A model generated the notes under the pieces. The model was not told where the DNA came from, ran no database searches, and saw nothing but the letters and a program-made list of their open reading frames with translations. The translations under genes were made by a program, and so were the position numbers. A stretch of 64,000 nt of DNA, from the NCBI RefSeq assembly GCF_000770635.1, contig NZ_AVBF01000005.1, forward strand, positions 50,971 through 114,970, written 5' to 3'. The number at the start of each line of letters is the position of its first letter. Position 1 is the first letter of the stretch. This document shows, in pieces, positions 8,703-18,014 of the stretch. This DNA comes from Pontibacillus yanchengensis Y32 (lineage in GTDB: Bacteria > Bacillota > Bacilli > Bacillales > BH030062).

Positions 8703-10034
8703 ATGCAACAAGAAGCGAGTGAACAACAATCATACAGCACCTTTAAAACGGTCATTGTATTAAGTTTAGCTGTCTGGTTAGTTGTTATGAATACGACTAT
8801 GTTTAACGTAGCTTTACCAAATGTATTGAAAGATTTCTCCTTATCCCCGTCTGAAGGAGCATGGATTGTTTCTGGCTATTCTATTGTATTGGCTATATTT
8901 ACAATCGGATACACAAGATTATCAGATTACATTCCCTTGCGTCGTTTACTGTTAATGGGGATGTTCCTATTTGGGTCAGCTTCCCTATTTGGTTACTTCA
9001 CATCGAATTTCGTATGGCTAATTATTGCAAGACTGTGTCAGGCTGCAGGTGCAGCAGCAATACCTGGCCTTTCCTTTGTATTTGCAGGCCGATATGTTCC
9101 GTTATCTATACGAGGACGAGCTATGGCATTTATCGCTTCTGCATCTTCGTTAGGCTTTGGTTTAGGCCCTGTAGCAGGAGGTGCGATTACCGATTGGCTA
9201 GATTGGAATTATCTATTTTTATTCACCATGATTGTCATCGTTTTAATTCCGGTTCTTTATCGCATGCTTCCGAATGAAGAGGTGAAAAAAGGGACATTTG
9301 ATTGGATTGGCGCAATCTTAACCGGTCTAAGTGTTACATCTTTTCTACTGTTCATCTCTACATTGCAGTGGTATTACCTTGTGATTGGTGTCGTCGTTTT
9401 ATATGTATTGTGGAGACGGATTACCCTTCACTCTGTTCCATTTATACAACCGGACTTAATTAAGCATAAGTCCTACAGAATGATCATTTATATGAGTTAT
9501 TTAGGGTTTAGCACTCACTTTGCAATACTCGTGATTATGCCGCTTATGTTACAGAATGTTTATGATAAAAACCCTACAACTGTTGGTCTCATCATATTCC
9601 CTGGAGCACTCTTGTCAGCTGTAGCAGCTATTTTCGTTGGGCGACTGATTGATCGATATGGGAACAGTAAAATCATGCTGCTTGCCCATGTATTGCTCAC
9701 CATTTCCACCCTTGTATTCTATTTTCTATCCCCGGTGAATGAATACATGATTATGCTCGGCTATATGTTTACGAGTTTTGGATTTTCTAGTCTATCATCC
9801 AGTTCTACAAATGAAGTATCTCGCTTTTTACCAGATGAATTAATTGGTTCTGGCATAGGATTAAAGCAACTCATCCAATTTGTGGGCGCTGCGTCTGGAC
9901 CCGTATTTGCTAGTCTTTTCTTAGAAATGGGAGGCACATCCTATTCCGTTCCCTCCTTTCAATATACATTTCTATTCATCTTTGGAATGATGCTCATTTC
10001 GACAGTATTGTATTGGTTATATAGCAAAAAGTAA
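8703..10034 (+). CDS. MFS multidrug exporter (DHA2-like)
   Basis: A 443-residue major facilitator with roughly 14 hydrophobic segments. The first loop reads FNVALPNVLKDFSLSPSEGAWIVSGY and is followed by RLSDYIPLRR (motif A region); GFGLGPVAGG is the antiporter motif C near 155. The closest type by look is the 14-helix drug:H+ antiporters such as Tet(L), QacA or LmrB; the substrate is not predictable. Two ATGs are in tandem (8700, 8703); AGGAGG at 8691-8696 gives the better spacing to the second. It ends before a strong terminator. Confidence 0.8.
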   Translation: MQQEASEQQSYSTFKTVIVLSLAVWLVVMNTTMFNVALPNVLKDFSLSPSEGAWIVSGYSIVLAIFTIGYTRLSDYIPLRRLLLMGMFLFGSASLFGYFTSNFVWLIIARLCQAAGAAAIPGLSFVFAGRYVPLSIRGRAMAFIASASSLGFGLGPVAGGAITDWLDWNYLFLFTMIVIVLIPVLYRMLPNEEVKKGTFDWIGAILTGLSVTSFLLFISTLQWYYLVIGVVVLYVLWRRITLHSVPFIQPDLIKHKSYRMIIYMSYLGFSTHFAILVIMPLMLQNVYDKNPTTVGLIIFPGALLSAVAAIFVGRLIDRYGNSKIMLLAHVLLTISTLVFYFLSPVNEYMIMLGYMFTSFGFSSLSSSSTNEVSRFLPDELIGSGIGLKQLIQFVGAASGPVFASLFLEMGGTSYSVPSFQYTFLFIFGMMLISTVLYWLYSKK

Positions 10035-10095
10035 TGATGGTATGACGTATCAAACGTGTATCGCAAGAGTAACGTTATCTCCTACTACCTATTGG

Positions 10096-10131
10096 CCACC
10101 TAGAGAGAATTTTTTCTCTAGGTGGTTTTTT
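10096..10131 (+). terminator. Terminator of the MFS gene
   Basis: CCACCTAGAGAGAA with TTCTCTAGGTGG and a T-run; a 14-bp stem with almost no loop. Confidence 0.9.
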
Positions 10132-10181
10132 CGTTCACACCAATAATGTAAGCCCTTACCACTTTATCTTTATACATTTAA

Positions 10182-10197
10182 ATGAATATATTTTCAT
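10182..10197 (+). promoter_or_regulatory. Candidate ArgR/AhrC box before the amino-acid ABC operon
   Basis: ATGAATATATTTTCAT is a near-palindrome that agrees with the B. subtilis ARG box (CATGAATAAAAATTCAAG) at 12 of 16 overlapping positions. It precedes a possible -10 TATTAT at 10230. Arginine-responsive control would fit an ArtPQR-type importer. Confidence 0.4.
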
Positions 10198-10279
10198 AAA
10201 AATCGCTTTTTAACCTAGTTTCATTGTGTTATTATGCATTTACACTAATAAAGATACAAAAAACACGGAGGGTTATGTT

Positions 10280-11062
10280 ATGAAGAAATTCGCAATTATT
10301 TTATCACTATTATCTATTATGGTATTAGGTGCATGTGGAAGTTCAAATGCTGAAGGTGAGGAAGGGTCAGATAAAAAAACCCTAGTTATGGGGACGTCTG
10401 CTGACTATAAACCTTATGAATTTATCGATACGAAAGAAGGACAAGAAATCGTAGGCTTTGATATCGACATTGCTAAGCATATCGCTAGTGAAATGGGTTA
10501 TGAATTAAAGATTGAAGACATGGACTTTAACGGGTTGATTGCTGCGTTAAATAGTAACAAAGTAGATTTTGTCATGGCTGGTATGACACCAACAGAGGAA
10601 CGTAAGGAAAAGGTTCAGTTCTCTGACATCTATTATGTAGCAAAAGATTCCCTTATATCCAAAAAAGAATCCAATATTAATAGCGTAGAAGATTTAAAGA
10701 ATAAAACCATCGGCGTACAGCTTGGCTCCATTCAGGAAGGTAGAGCCGAAGACATGCAAAAAAACATAGAAGGTATTAAGCTATCTCAACTAGACCAAAT
10801 CCCACAGCTTGTACAAGAATTAAAATCAGGTCGTATTGACGCAACGATTATTGAGAATACCGTTGCAAAAGGCTACCTGGAGAAAAACGAAGAGTTGACT
10901 AGTTTTATTATTGATAGCGAAGACGAGCAAGGATCAGCGGCAGCCTTCCCTAAGGAAAGCGACATTGTAGAGGAATTCAATAAAGAATTGCAAGAAATGA
11001 AAGAAAGCGGAAAAATGGACGAACTCATCAACAAATGGTTCGGAAAAGGATCTTCAGAATAG
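10280..11062 (+). CDS. artP: Amino-acid ABC transporter substrate-binding lipoprotein (arginine type)
   Basis: A 260-residue family 3 solute-binding protein. The signal peptide ends in a lipobox (MVLGAC, Cys19), so it is a lipoprotein on the outer face of the membrane. The mature part has the amino-acid-binding core (YKPYEFID, GFDIDIAKHIA, DFVMAGMTPTEERK, IGVQLGS). GGAGGGTT precedes the ATG at 10280; an upstream in-frame start would spoil the signal peptide. Length and gene order match B. subtilis ArtP-ArtQ-ArtR, an arginine importer; the exact ligand is inferred, and the ArgR-like box upstream supports it. Confidence 0.82.
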   Translation: MKKFAIILSLLSIMVLGACGSSNAEGEEGSDKKTLVMGTSADYKPYEFIDTKEGQEIVGFDIDIAKHIASEMGYELKIEDMDFNGLIAALNSNKVDFVMAGMTPTEERKEKVQFSDIYYVAKDSLISKKESNINSVEDLKNKTIGVQLGSIQEGRAEDMQKNIEGIKLSQLDQIPQLVQELKSGRIDATIIENTVAKGYLEKNEELTSFIIDSEDEQGSAAAFPKESDIVEEFNKELQEMKESGKMDELINKWFGKGSSE

Positions 11063-11076
11063 GGAGCTGAACAACA

Positions 11077-11724
11077 ATGATTGACCTAATACCATCCATC
11101 CCATTCATATTAAAAGGAATACTCGTTACGCTACAATTCGTTGTTGCTTCAGGTATTGCAGGGTTTATTATCGGGGTTCTATTGGCATTCGCAAAGATTG
11201 GTAAGTTCCCTTTGTTAAAACGGTTTGCCGATGCATATACTGCATTTTTCCGAGGAACACCTTTGATTCTACAGCTCGTCTATGTATATTTCGTTGTTCC
11301 AGAAGTTACGGGCTGGGAGATTCCCAAGCTAGCTGCTGGAATTATTGCCTTCTCCTTAAACTCAGGAGCTTATGTATCCGAAATCATCCGCGCTGGTATT
11401 CAGTCTGTAGATAAAGGACAATTTGAAGCAGCTCAAGCGTTAAATGTTTCGTACTGGAAGTCCATGCGTAAGATTATTTTACCTCAAGCCATCAAGCACA
11501 TCTTACCTGCGTTAATGAATGAATATATTATGTTACTAAAAGAGTCGGCAGTTATTTCCGTTATTGGCGCACACGACATCATGCGTCGCTCGCAAATTGT
11601 GGCAGCAGATACCTTTAACTATTTTGGTGCCTTAACCATCGCATTAATTATTTACTTTATTATGGTGCGTATTTTAGAAACATTCGGAGCGAAACTAGAA
11701 AAAAGGTTGCGATACAGTGATTAA
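11077..11724 (+). CDS. artQ: Amino-acid ABC transporter permease
   Basis: A 215-residue permease of the His/Glu/Gln/Arg family, with about five membrane helices. The EAA loop ([20 protein letters not shown], about 114-133) docks on the ATPase. [17 protein letters not shown] near 60-76 is the family motif. It lies 14 bases after the binding protein and overlaps the ATPase start by eight bases, so the three form one operon. It is probably a homodimer in the membrane. Confidence 0.85.
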   Translation: MIDLIPSIPFILKGILVTLQFVVASGIAGFIIGVLLAFAKIGKFPLLKRFADAYTAFFRGTPLILQLVYVYFVVPEVTGWEIPKLAAGIIAFSLNSGAYVSEIIRAGIQSVDKGQFEAAQALNVSYWKSMRKIILPQAIKHILPALMNEYIMLLKESAVISVIGAHDIMRRSQIVAADTFNYFGALTIALIIYFIMVRILETFGAKLEKRLRYSD

Positions 11725-12433
11725 CGTAAACAACTTAACAAAACAATTTGGAGACAATCAAGTACTAACCGACATTACAACCGAGGTGAAAAAAGGAGAT
11801 GTTGTCGCCGTCATCGGACCTTCCGGATCTGGTAAGTCCACATTTCTTCGATGCATAAACGGATTAGAAGAAGCGACCAAAGGGGAAATCATTGTCGATG
11901 ACATCACGTTAACCGAAAAAACGTTAGCCCAGGTTCGGGAAAAAACAGGGATGGTCTTTCAACACTTCCACCTCTTCCCGCACCTTAAGGTAATCGACAA
12001 TATCACCTTTGCACCGATTGAAACAAAAGGTGTTAAAAAGGCCGATGCAGAAAAACATGCCAAAAAGCTATTGGAAACAGTAGGACTTTCCGATAAAGCA
12101 AACACGTATCCCAACCAGCTTTCCGGCGGTCAAAAACAGCGTGTAGCCATCGCCCGCTCTCTGGCCATGGAACCAGAAATCATGCTATTCGATGAGCCAA
12201 CATCAGCACTAGACCCAGAAATGGTAAAAGAAGTACTGGATGTGATGAAACAATTAGCTCAATCAGGCATGACAATGGTCGTTGTAACCCATGAAATGGG
12301 ATTCGCCCGTGAAGTCGCAGACCGAATCCTCTTCCTGGATGAAGGAGCTGTTGTAGAAGAAACCACACCTCACGCTTTCTTCCATCACCCAGAAACAGAA
12401 AGAGCGCAGAGCTTCTTAGAAAAAGTGCTTTAA
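11717..12433 (+). CDS. artR: Amino-acid ABC transporter ATP-binding protein
   Basis: A 238-residue polar amino-acid uptake ATPase: Walker [10 protein letters not shown] (about 34-42), the Q-loop in [12 protein letters not shown], signature LSGGQKQR, Walker [13 protein letters not shown] and H-loop [16 protein letters not shown]. It starts with GTG inside the last codons of the permease gene. It powers import with the two upstream products. Confidence 0.88.
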   Translation: MINVNNLTKQFGDNQVLTDITTEVKKGDVVAVIGPSGSGKSTFLRCINGLEEATKGEIIVDDITLTEKTLAQVREKTGMVFQHFHLFPHLKVIDNITFAPIETKGVKKADAEKHAKKLLETVGLSDKANTYPNQLSGGQKQRVAIARSLAMEPEIMLFDEPTSALDPEMVKEVLDVMKQLAQSGMTMVVVTHEMGFAREVADRILFLDEGAVVEETTPHAFFHHPETERAQSFLEKVL

Positions 12434-12438
12434 TAAAC

Positions 12439-12527
12439 AAAAGCGCAAGCGCCCGGTTAGCGACGTATATGCTGCGGCCCACACGACGTGGGTTGGTTCG
12501 ATGTTGCTGCACGATGCAGCGGTCTTA
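12439..12527 (+). repeat. Interspersed modular repeat, 5' half only
   Basis: AAAAGCGCAAGCGCCCGG, then AGCGACGTATATGCTGCGGC and the GTGGGTTGGTTCGATGTTGC module, as at 21963-22050. The 3' half with GGAGCTGGAC is missing. It begins six bases after the artR stop. Confidence 0.75.
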
Positions 12528-12548
12528 ACTCTATTTAACCTCATTACA

Positions 12549-12575
12549 GAACCCCTGCCGTATCGGCAGGGGTTC
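12549..12575. terminator. Bidirectional terminator between artR and the aldo/keto reductase
   Basis: GAACCCCTGCCG, loop TAT, CGGCAGGGGTTC: a perfect 12-bp stem between convergent genes. Confidence 0.85.
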
Positions 12576-12580
12576 TATTA

Positions 12581-13483
12581 TTATGGAATATCGTATCCCA
12601 TCGAGCTTGTATAAATCTCAAACCATTGGTCTCTCGATAGATTATACTCTAGTGCATTTACAGCCCGATCGATTCGGTTGATTTTGCCTGAGCCCACAAT
12701 CGGCATAATGTTCGCTGGGTGATTTAGCAACCATGCATAGAGCACCTCATCAATCCCGTCTGCCCCTAATTCATTGGCTACTTTTTCTAACGTTCCACGT
12801 AAGCGAACTGCTTTCTCTTCTTGACTATTAAAAATATCTCCACCACCTAAAGGAGACCAAGCCATTGGTGCCATCCGCTTTTCCATACATAGATCTAATG
12901 TTCCGTCTTGTATATTTTCAAGGTTGTAAGCAGATAGCTCAATCTGGTTCGTGACCAACTCTACATCTAAGAAGGACTGCAACATGTTCAATTGATGTTG
13001 CTTAAAGTTGGATACACCAAAATGACGGACTTTCCCTTCATCCTTTAGCTCACGAAATGCATCTGCCACCTCTTCAGGATCCATAAACGGATCAGGGCGA
13101 TGAATTAGCAATAAATCAATATAATCGGTGCGAAGATTCTCCAAAGAATTCTCTACCGATTTTTTAATATGGGCCTTGCTTGTGTTGTAGTGATGGGAGT
13201 GATGCTCTGGACGATTTGGTGACTCAATAACAATGCCACACTTTGTAACGATTTCCATACGCTCACGAAGTTCAGGCTTTTTCGCTAGTGCTCTTCCAAA
13301 CAACTCTTCACATGTATAACTGCCGTATAAATCAGCATGATCAAACGTGGTTATCCCTTGATCTAAACAATGCTCAATCAATTGAATCAGCTCTTCATCC
13401 GTGTACTTCCAATCAGATAATCTCCACTCGCCATGAATCACACGAGATAGAGACAAATCAGCCGCTAATTTTATCCGTTCCAT
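12581..13483 (-). CDS. Aldo/keto reductase
   Basis: A 300-residue single-domain (beta/alpha)8 oxidoreductase. The catalytic tetrad is visible: Asp and Tyr in TFDHADLYGSY (about 46-56), Lys in EIVTKCG (about 79) and His in DLLLIHRPDP (about 124). The NADPH end appears in PIVGSGKINRIDRAV near residue 270. It resembles the YdhF/YcsN group of Bacillus reductases acting on small carbonyls. The ATG at 13483 has GGAGG at the right distance. Single gene, convergent with the art operon. Confidence 0.88.
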   Translation of the reverse strand: MERIKLAADLSLSRVIHGEWRLSDWKYTDEELIQLIEHCLDQGITTFDHADLYGSYTCEELFGRALAKKPELRERMEIVTKCGIVIESPNRPEHHSHHYNTSKAHIKKSVENSLENLRTDYIDLLLIHRPDPFMDPEEVADAFRELKDEGKVRHFGVSNFKQHQLNMLQSFLDVELVTNQIELSAYNLENIQDGTLDLCMEKRMAPMAWSPLGGGDIFNSQEEKAVRLRGTLEKVANELGADGIDEVLYAWLLNHPANIMPIVGSGKINRIDRAVNALEYNLSRDQWFEIYTSSMGYDIP

Positions 13484-13667
13484 ATATGTATTCCTCCAAA
13501 ATTTAGTAACATTCTTATACAATAACTTTACTGCACATAGAAGCAAAAATCTATTGCAACGCTTTCAATTTGTCCAAATCATGACAATGAGCCTAGATGG
13601 TTAGAAGTAAACCTTTTCATTCCATTATTATCCTTCTCCTTTTCTGTGAAGGAGGTTACACTTAGTA

Positions 13668-13683
13668 TGTGAAATAATTCACA
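13668..13683. promoter_or_regulatory. Rex-type operator before the lactate permease
   Basis: TGTGAAATAATTCACA is a perfect match to the Rex pattern TGTGAA-N4-TTCACA; it also fits the Fnr pattern TGTGA-N6-TCACA. It ends 24 bases before the ATG. Rex responds to the NADH/NAD+ ratio and controls fermentative lactate genes in Bacillus. Confidence 0.7.
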
Positions 13684-13707
13684 TTATATAAAAAAGGGTG
13701 ATGAAGC

Positions 13708-15333
13708 ATGACATGGACTCAAGTTTACGATCCATTTAACAACATTTGGTTATCCGCATTTGTAGCAGCTATTCCGATTTTATTTTTCTTCCTAGCTTTG
13801 ACTGTATTTAAAATTCGAGGAACCATTGCATCTTTATGTACCGTACTTCTTTCTTTCATCATTGCTATAAGTGTATATGACATGCCGACTGTCATGGCTT
13901 CTGAGGCGGCAGGATATGGATTTGCGTTTTCCTTTTGGCCTATTAGTTATATTGTCATTATGGCTGTGTACTTATATAAATTATCTGTTAAAAGTGGTCA
14001 GTTCAATGTAATCAGAAGCTCTATCGCTTCCATTTCTAAAGATGCACGATTGCAGATGTTACTGGTTGCGTTTTCCTTCAATGCCTTTCTCGAAGGCGCA
14101 GCAGGATTCGGTGCCCCTATTGCGATAACAGCTGCACTATTGGTTGGCTTGGGCTTCAAACCTCTTCAAGCTGCCGGAATTTGCTTGATTGCGAATACGG
14201 CTTCTGGAGCTTTTGGTGCGATGGGGATTCCGGTCATTGTGGCAGGTCAAGTAAGTGGAATTGATCCAAAGGTGATTGGACAATTCTTAGGAACATCCTT
14301 ACCGATTATTTCTTTCACCGTTCCATTTTTATTAATCGCTATTCTAGATGGGTTGAAAGGGGTTCGACAAGTATGGCCAGCAGCACTCGTATCTGGCGCT
14401 TCCTATGCCCTTGCCCAATACTTTACAGTGACATTCATCGGTCCTGAGTTACCAAACATCACATCTGCTATTGCTAGCTTAGTGGCACTGGCGCTCTTTA
14501 CGAAAGTATGGCAACCTAAAGAGATTATGGAACTTGACGTTCAAGAAAATGACATGCAACTCGAGTGTCCACTAACTTTCAAAACCATTGTGAAAGCATG
14601 GTCTCCTTTTATCGCACTAACAGTGATGGTAACCATTTGGAGCTTATCTTTTTTCAAGCAATTGTTCACACCAGAAGGATTATTCGCAGGCACCATCCTT
14701 CATATTCCAATGAATCACTTGCACAACCTAGTTCTTAAAGCTCAACCTATTGTAACAGAAGCAACACCTTATGCTGCTATTTTAAAAATAGACCTTTTAT
14801 CAGCGACTGGTACTGCTATTTTCATTGCAGCGATCCTATCTATCATTATGCTACGTATCCCAGTCGGTGTCGCTTTAGAAACATTTAAAGAGACGATACA
14901 AGAGTTAGCGAAACCAATCTTCACCATTATGATGGTGCTAGGTTTTGCCTTCATCGCAAACTATAGTGGTCAATCTTCCACATTAGGACTAGCGATGGCA
15001 GCTACCTCTGACTATTTCCCATTGTTATCACCTGTACTTGGTTGGATCGGCGTTTTTCTAACAGGATCTGTGACATCAAACAATGCCTTATTTGGCAGCC
15101 TTCAACAAATCACAGCTGAGCAAATCAGGGTACTACCGCTTATCTTAGTGGCGGCGAATACATCAGGTGGAGTCATGGCAAAAATGCTTTCCCCTCAGTC
15201 CATTGCTGTCGCATCTGGAGCTGTAGGATTAGTAGGCAGAGAGTCCGAATTGTTCCGATTCACCCTTAAATATAGCATGGTTTTCCTTTTGATTACTGGC
15301 GTGGTTACCTTTGGACAAGCAATGTTTTTGTAA
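13708..15333 (+). CDS. lctP: L-lactate permease
   Basis: A 541-residue membrane protein of the LctP/LldP family with 12-14 helices. Characteristic segments are FSFNAFLEGAAGFGAPIAIT (about 126-145) and TASGAFGAMGIPVIVAG, with a late GSVTSNNALFGSLQ. Its length equals B. subtilis LctP (541) rather than LutP (563). It exchanges lactate with protons across the cytoplasmic membrane. No ldh is adjacent. The Rex-type operator directly upstream suggests induction when NADH is high, which fits lactate export in oxygen limitation. Confidence 0.88.
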   Translation: MTWTQVYDPFNNIWLSAFVAAIPILFFFLALTVFKIRGTIASLCTVLLSFIIAISVYDMPTVMASEAAGYGFAFSFWPISYIVIMAVYLYKLSVKSGQFNVIRSSIASISKDARLQMLLVAFSFNAFLEGAAGFGAPIAITAALLVGLGFKPLQAAGICLIANTASGAFGAMGIPVIVAGQVSGIDPKVIGQFLGTSLPIISFTVPFLLIAILDGLKGVRQVWPAALVSGASYALAQYFTVTFIGPELPNITSAIASLVALALFTKVWQPKEIMELDVQENDMQLECPLTFKTIVKAWSPFIALTVMVTIWSLSFFKQLFTPEGLFAGTILHIPMNHLHNLVLKAQPIVTEATPYAAILKIDLLSATGTAIFIAAILSIIMLRIPVGVALETFKETIQELAKPIFTIMMVLGFAFIANYSGQSSTLGLAMAATSDYFPLLSPVLGWIGVFLTGSVTSNNALFGSLQQITAEQIRVLPLILVAANTSGGVMAKMLSPQSIAVASGAVGLVGRESELFRFTLKYSMVFLLITGVVTFGQAMFL

Positions 15334-15342
15334 ATGGATTCG

Positions 15343-15415
15343 GCTAGGGAGAAATGTGGGTTATGAGCGGGATTTTGAATTTATGATCGAGATTTCAGAT
15401 ATATGAGCGACCCTT
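15343..15415 (+). repeat. Degenerate tandem array, 20-bp period
   Basis: ATGAGCG/ATGATCG/ATGAGCG begin at 15363, 15383 and 15403, exactly 20 bases apart, each followed by an A/T-rich GANATTT-like stretch. A weaker unit can be set at 15343. The array follows the lctP stop. Confidence 0.55.
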
Positions 15416-15439
15416 ATTTCATCCCCGCAAAAGGCAAAA

Positions 15440-15469
15440 GAGCAGTCTACTACGCATAACAGACTGCTC
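15440..15469. terminator. Bidirectional terminator between lctP and the Gfo/Idh gene
   Basis: GAGCAGTCT and AGACTGCTC form a nine-bp stem. A T-rich tail is clearer on the minus strand. Confidence 0.7.
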
Positions 15470-15478
15470 TCCTTGTGT

Positions 15479-16438
15479 TTACATATTCTGCTGTTTATAC
15501 AATGCTTCTATCATTTTCACATTTTGCAGGGTCAATTCGTGGAAATCTGCAAATGAACCACCATTTTCAATAATCCTCATGAATGCTTCTACTTGTAGCT
15601 TGTATTGATCCCCTTCGATGATTTCTTCTTGTTGCCCACTCTCATTTTCAATAATAATCACACCTTGGTGATCGTTATTATCTGGACGATAGGCATGAGG
15701 TACAGTGATTTTTCCTTTCGTACCTAATACTTCATATTCATTTCGCAACGGGGCATTAAAGCTACAATCAATCTGAGCCAGTTTCCCATTTTCTAATGTG
15801 AGATTAATGAGACTCGTGGTATCGACTCCAAATCGGTCATCTACATGAGACATAATCTGGGCTTCAGTTGGTTGTGAGTCTAATATATTCAACGTGGAGT
15901 GAAGGCCGTAGCAGCCTACATCCCATAATGCTCCCCCACCTTTCTCCTTATCCAAACGAATGTTGTCTTTCGTCTTATCGAACATAAAAGAGAATGTAGA
16001 TCGCATGTATTGTACCTCGCCTATTTCCCCGGCAATAATCAGCTCTTTTACTCGTTCATGTTGCGGATGAAACTGATACATGAACGCCTCTAAGAAATAC
16101 ACATCGTTACGGCGGCACTCCTCGAGCATTTCTTCTACATCTTGAACCGTTAAAGCAGCAGGCTTCTCACATAATATATGCTTGCCTGCCTGTGCAGAAG
16201 CGATGACCCACTCCTTATGTACATGATTGGGCACTGGAATATAGACGGCATCAACATCTGAATCAGCTAATAACTCCTCGTAGGTATCATAACCTTTGGT
16301 AATCCCAAAATCCTCTGCGATTTGACTTGCATCGCCACTTCTACTTGCAATCGCAACAATCTCAGCATCAGCTCGCTGTAATGCTGGAATCAACGCTTTC
16401 TTGGCAATATTAGCTGCACCTAGAATCCCCCAACGCAT
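15479..16438 (-). CDS. Gfo/Idh/MocA family NAD(P)-dependent oxidoreductase
   Basis: A 319-residue enzyme. The N-terminal Rossmann fold starts at once (MRWGILGAANIAKKALIPAL). The catalytic Lys lies in ILCEKPAALT (about 94), and GGGALWDVGCYGLHS (about 167-181) holds the Asp and His of the active site. Family members oxidise or reduce sugars, inositols or dihydrodiols; the substrate is not clear and no sugar operon surrounds it. The ATG at 16438 is chosen for its AGGAGGG site and because the fold starts there. Confidence 0.85.
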   Translation of the reverse strand: MRWGILGAANIAKKALIPALQRADAEIVAIASRSGDASQIAEDFGITKGYDTYEELLADSDVDAVYIPVPNHVHKEWVIASAQAGKHILCEKPAALTVQDVEEMLEECRRNDVYFLEAFMYQFHPQHERVKELIIAGEIGEVQYMRSTFSFMFDKTKDNIRLDKEKGGGALWDVGCYGLHSTLNILDSQPTEAQIMSHVDDRFGVDTTSLINLTLENGKLAQIDCSFNAPLRNEYEVLGTKGKITVPHAYRPDNNDHQGVIIIENESGQQEEIIEGDQYKLQVEAFMRIIENGGSFADFHELTLQNVKMIEALYKQQNM

Positions 16439-16598
16439 AATTGGAGCCCTCCTTTTTTTGCTTTTGAATGTGTTCACCTATGTATAGTAGTCAGGAAAAT
16501 ATATCCTAATATACAGAGTAACACATAAGGGGATCATCCAGCACAAAAAACACCGGGGGCTACAAGTCGAAATAAGAAACGATGTATATTAAAATTAA

Positions 16599-16616
16599 AC
16601 GTACGTTATGGTACGT
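16599..16616. promoter_or_regulatory. Inverted repeat before the two-component genes
   Basis: ACGTAC, six bases, GTACGT: a perfect interrupted palindrome about 45 bases before the kinase start. It could bind the response regulator or another dimer. Confidence 0.3.
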
Positions 16617-16661
16617 AATTGGGATAACAAATGAAACAACATATATGATTGGGGTATCGCA

Positions 16662-18014
16662 TTGACACAAACGCTATTGAATAAGAAAAGCATCTGGATA
16701 AAAATCGGACTCATCGTTATTGGGATTACGATGCCTTTATGGTTAGGGGCTGAAGAAGTACGGCTAACCTCTCTTGTCGAAAAACTAGAAACAAATCCTA
16801 ACGGGAACACGTTAATGATGACAGCTTTTTTACTCGTGATGCTGAATACGGTTCGAGCTCTTCCCCATTATCTTGGAGCTTTGCTATTAGGTGATGAACT
16901 CGGCTATCGATTACAGAGACCGTGGCTAAAAATCTTCATCCCCATTGCCATTGTCCCACTGGTATATGCGATTATTAATTTTTATAATCCACTCGACTAT
17001 TACTTTGGAGGTCCAGCTCTGTTATTAGTTGCGTCGATTGTTGTCCTACAGCGTATCGCAAAAGGCCGTTTACGCCCTGTCATAAAGTCGTTTGTGTTTA
17101 CTCAATTACTGTTTGGTATCCAATGGTTGGATACCGTCATTTTCCTTACCCCTTATGGCTTTGGTGGAGGGCCTATATCTACCAAAGTAAAAGAAGTAGC
17201 CGTATCACTTGGATTTGAAACCACCTTGTCCTTCTACAGCCTTGTTCTGTGCAGTATTTTTGTTGGAAATGCCATCGTTCTGGCTGTCTATTTAACCGTT
17301 TCAGAACAAAAATGGACGATGAGTCAGGACTTAACTATTGCTAGAGGGGAAATGATTGAATCACGTTCTGGACGAGAAGCGATGCACTTGGTTCATGATT
17401 TAAAAACACCTCTCGCCTTAATTGAAGGACTGAATTCGTTGATTCAAATGAAAACAAACGACAAAGAAATTCAGGATTATACCGAGAAAATTTCCGATTC
17501 CATTCAATCCACTAGTAATATGGTGTCTGAGATTCTTTATGACGAGCGAAAGAATTGGTGCACCCTGAAACGACTCATCGAATATGTACGAGCTAATAAG
17601 CTATCCTACGCTGCCATCACATTTGATTTTCAGCTCAACGCCCAAGAAGAGACCGAAGTCTATATCAATAAAATTCGAATGACTCGAGCATTAATCAACT
17701 TAATTGACAACGCTTGTGACACAGTCGATGGGCACCCAGATGCGCACGTTACGATTCATACTAAAGAGAATGAGGATGGGGTCTTTCTAGGCATTGAAGA
17801 TAACGGAAGAGGCATGACCACAAAAGAACAGAAACATATTTGGAATCCAGGATATAGTACCAAATCCCACCCTGGTGTAGGGCTAACGTTCGTCAAAAAC
17901 GTAGTTGAAGAACATGACGCCACCCTTCACATCGATAGTCAAAAAGGGAATGGAACGATTTTTTGGATTCAATTACCAAAGGAGAGTGTAAGACTTGAAA
18001 ATCCTAATCATTGA
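16662..18014 (+). CDS. Membrane-bound sensor histidine kinase
   Basis: 450 residues: a membrane-embedded N-terminal half with about seven helices (12-225), a cytoplasmic H-box HLVHDLKTPLALIEG (about 243-257) and a HATPase domain. The latter shows N-box INLIDNACDT, G1 GIEDNGRGM and G2 GVGLTFVKNVV. The H-box with LKTPLAL and the compact dimerisation domain resemble the NarL-unlike, CitA-type arrangement. It starts at TTG (16662): an in-frame stop lies 30 bases upstream and no ATG is available. Its stop overlaps the response regulator start by 20 bases. Confidence 0.85.
   Translation: MTQTLLNKKSIWIKIGLIVIGITMPLWLGAEEVRLTSLVEKLETNPNGNTLMMTAFLLVMLNTVRALPHYLGALLLGDELGYRLQRPWLKIFIPIAIVPLVYAIINFYNPLDYYFGGPALLLVASIVVLQRIAKGRLRPVIKSFVFTQLLFGIQWLDTVIFLTPYGFGGGPISTKVKEVAVSLGFETTLSFYSLVLCSIFVGNAIVLAVYLTVSEQKWTMSQDLTIARGEMIESRSGREAMHLVHDLKTPLALIEGLNSLIQMKTNDKEIQDYTEKISDSIQSTSNMVSEILYDERKNWCTLKRLIEYVRANKLSYAAITFDFQLNAQEETEVYINKIRMTRALINLIDNACDTVDGHPDAHVTIHTKENEDGVFLGIEDNGRGMTTKEQKHIWNPGYSTKSHPGVGLTFVKNVVEEHDATLHIDSQKGNGTIFWIQLPKESVRLENPNH

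Noticed and set aside
13553..13567. cre-like TTGCAACGCTTTCAA near the aldo/keto reductase
   Set aside because: One base too short to fit the CcpA consensus on both half-sites.
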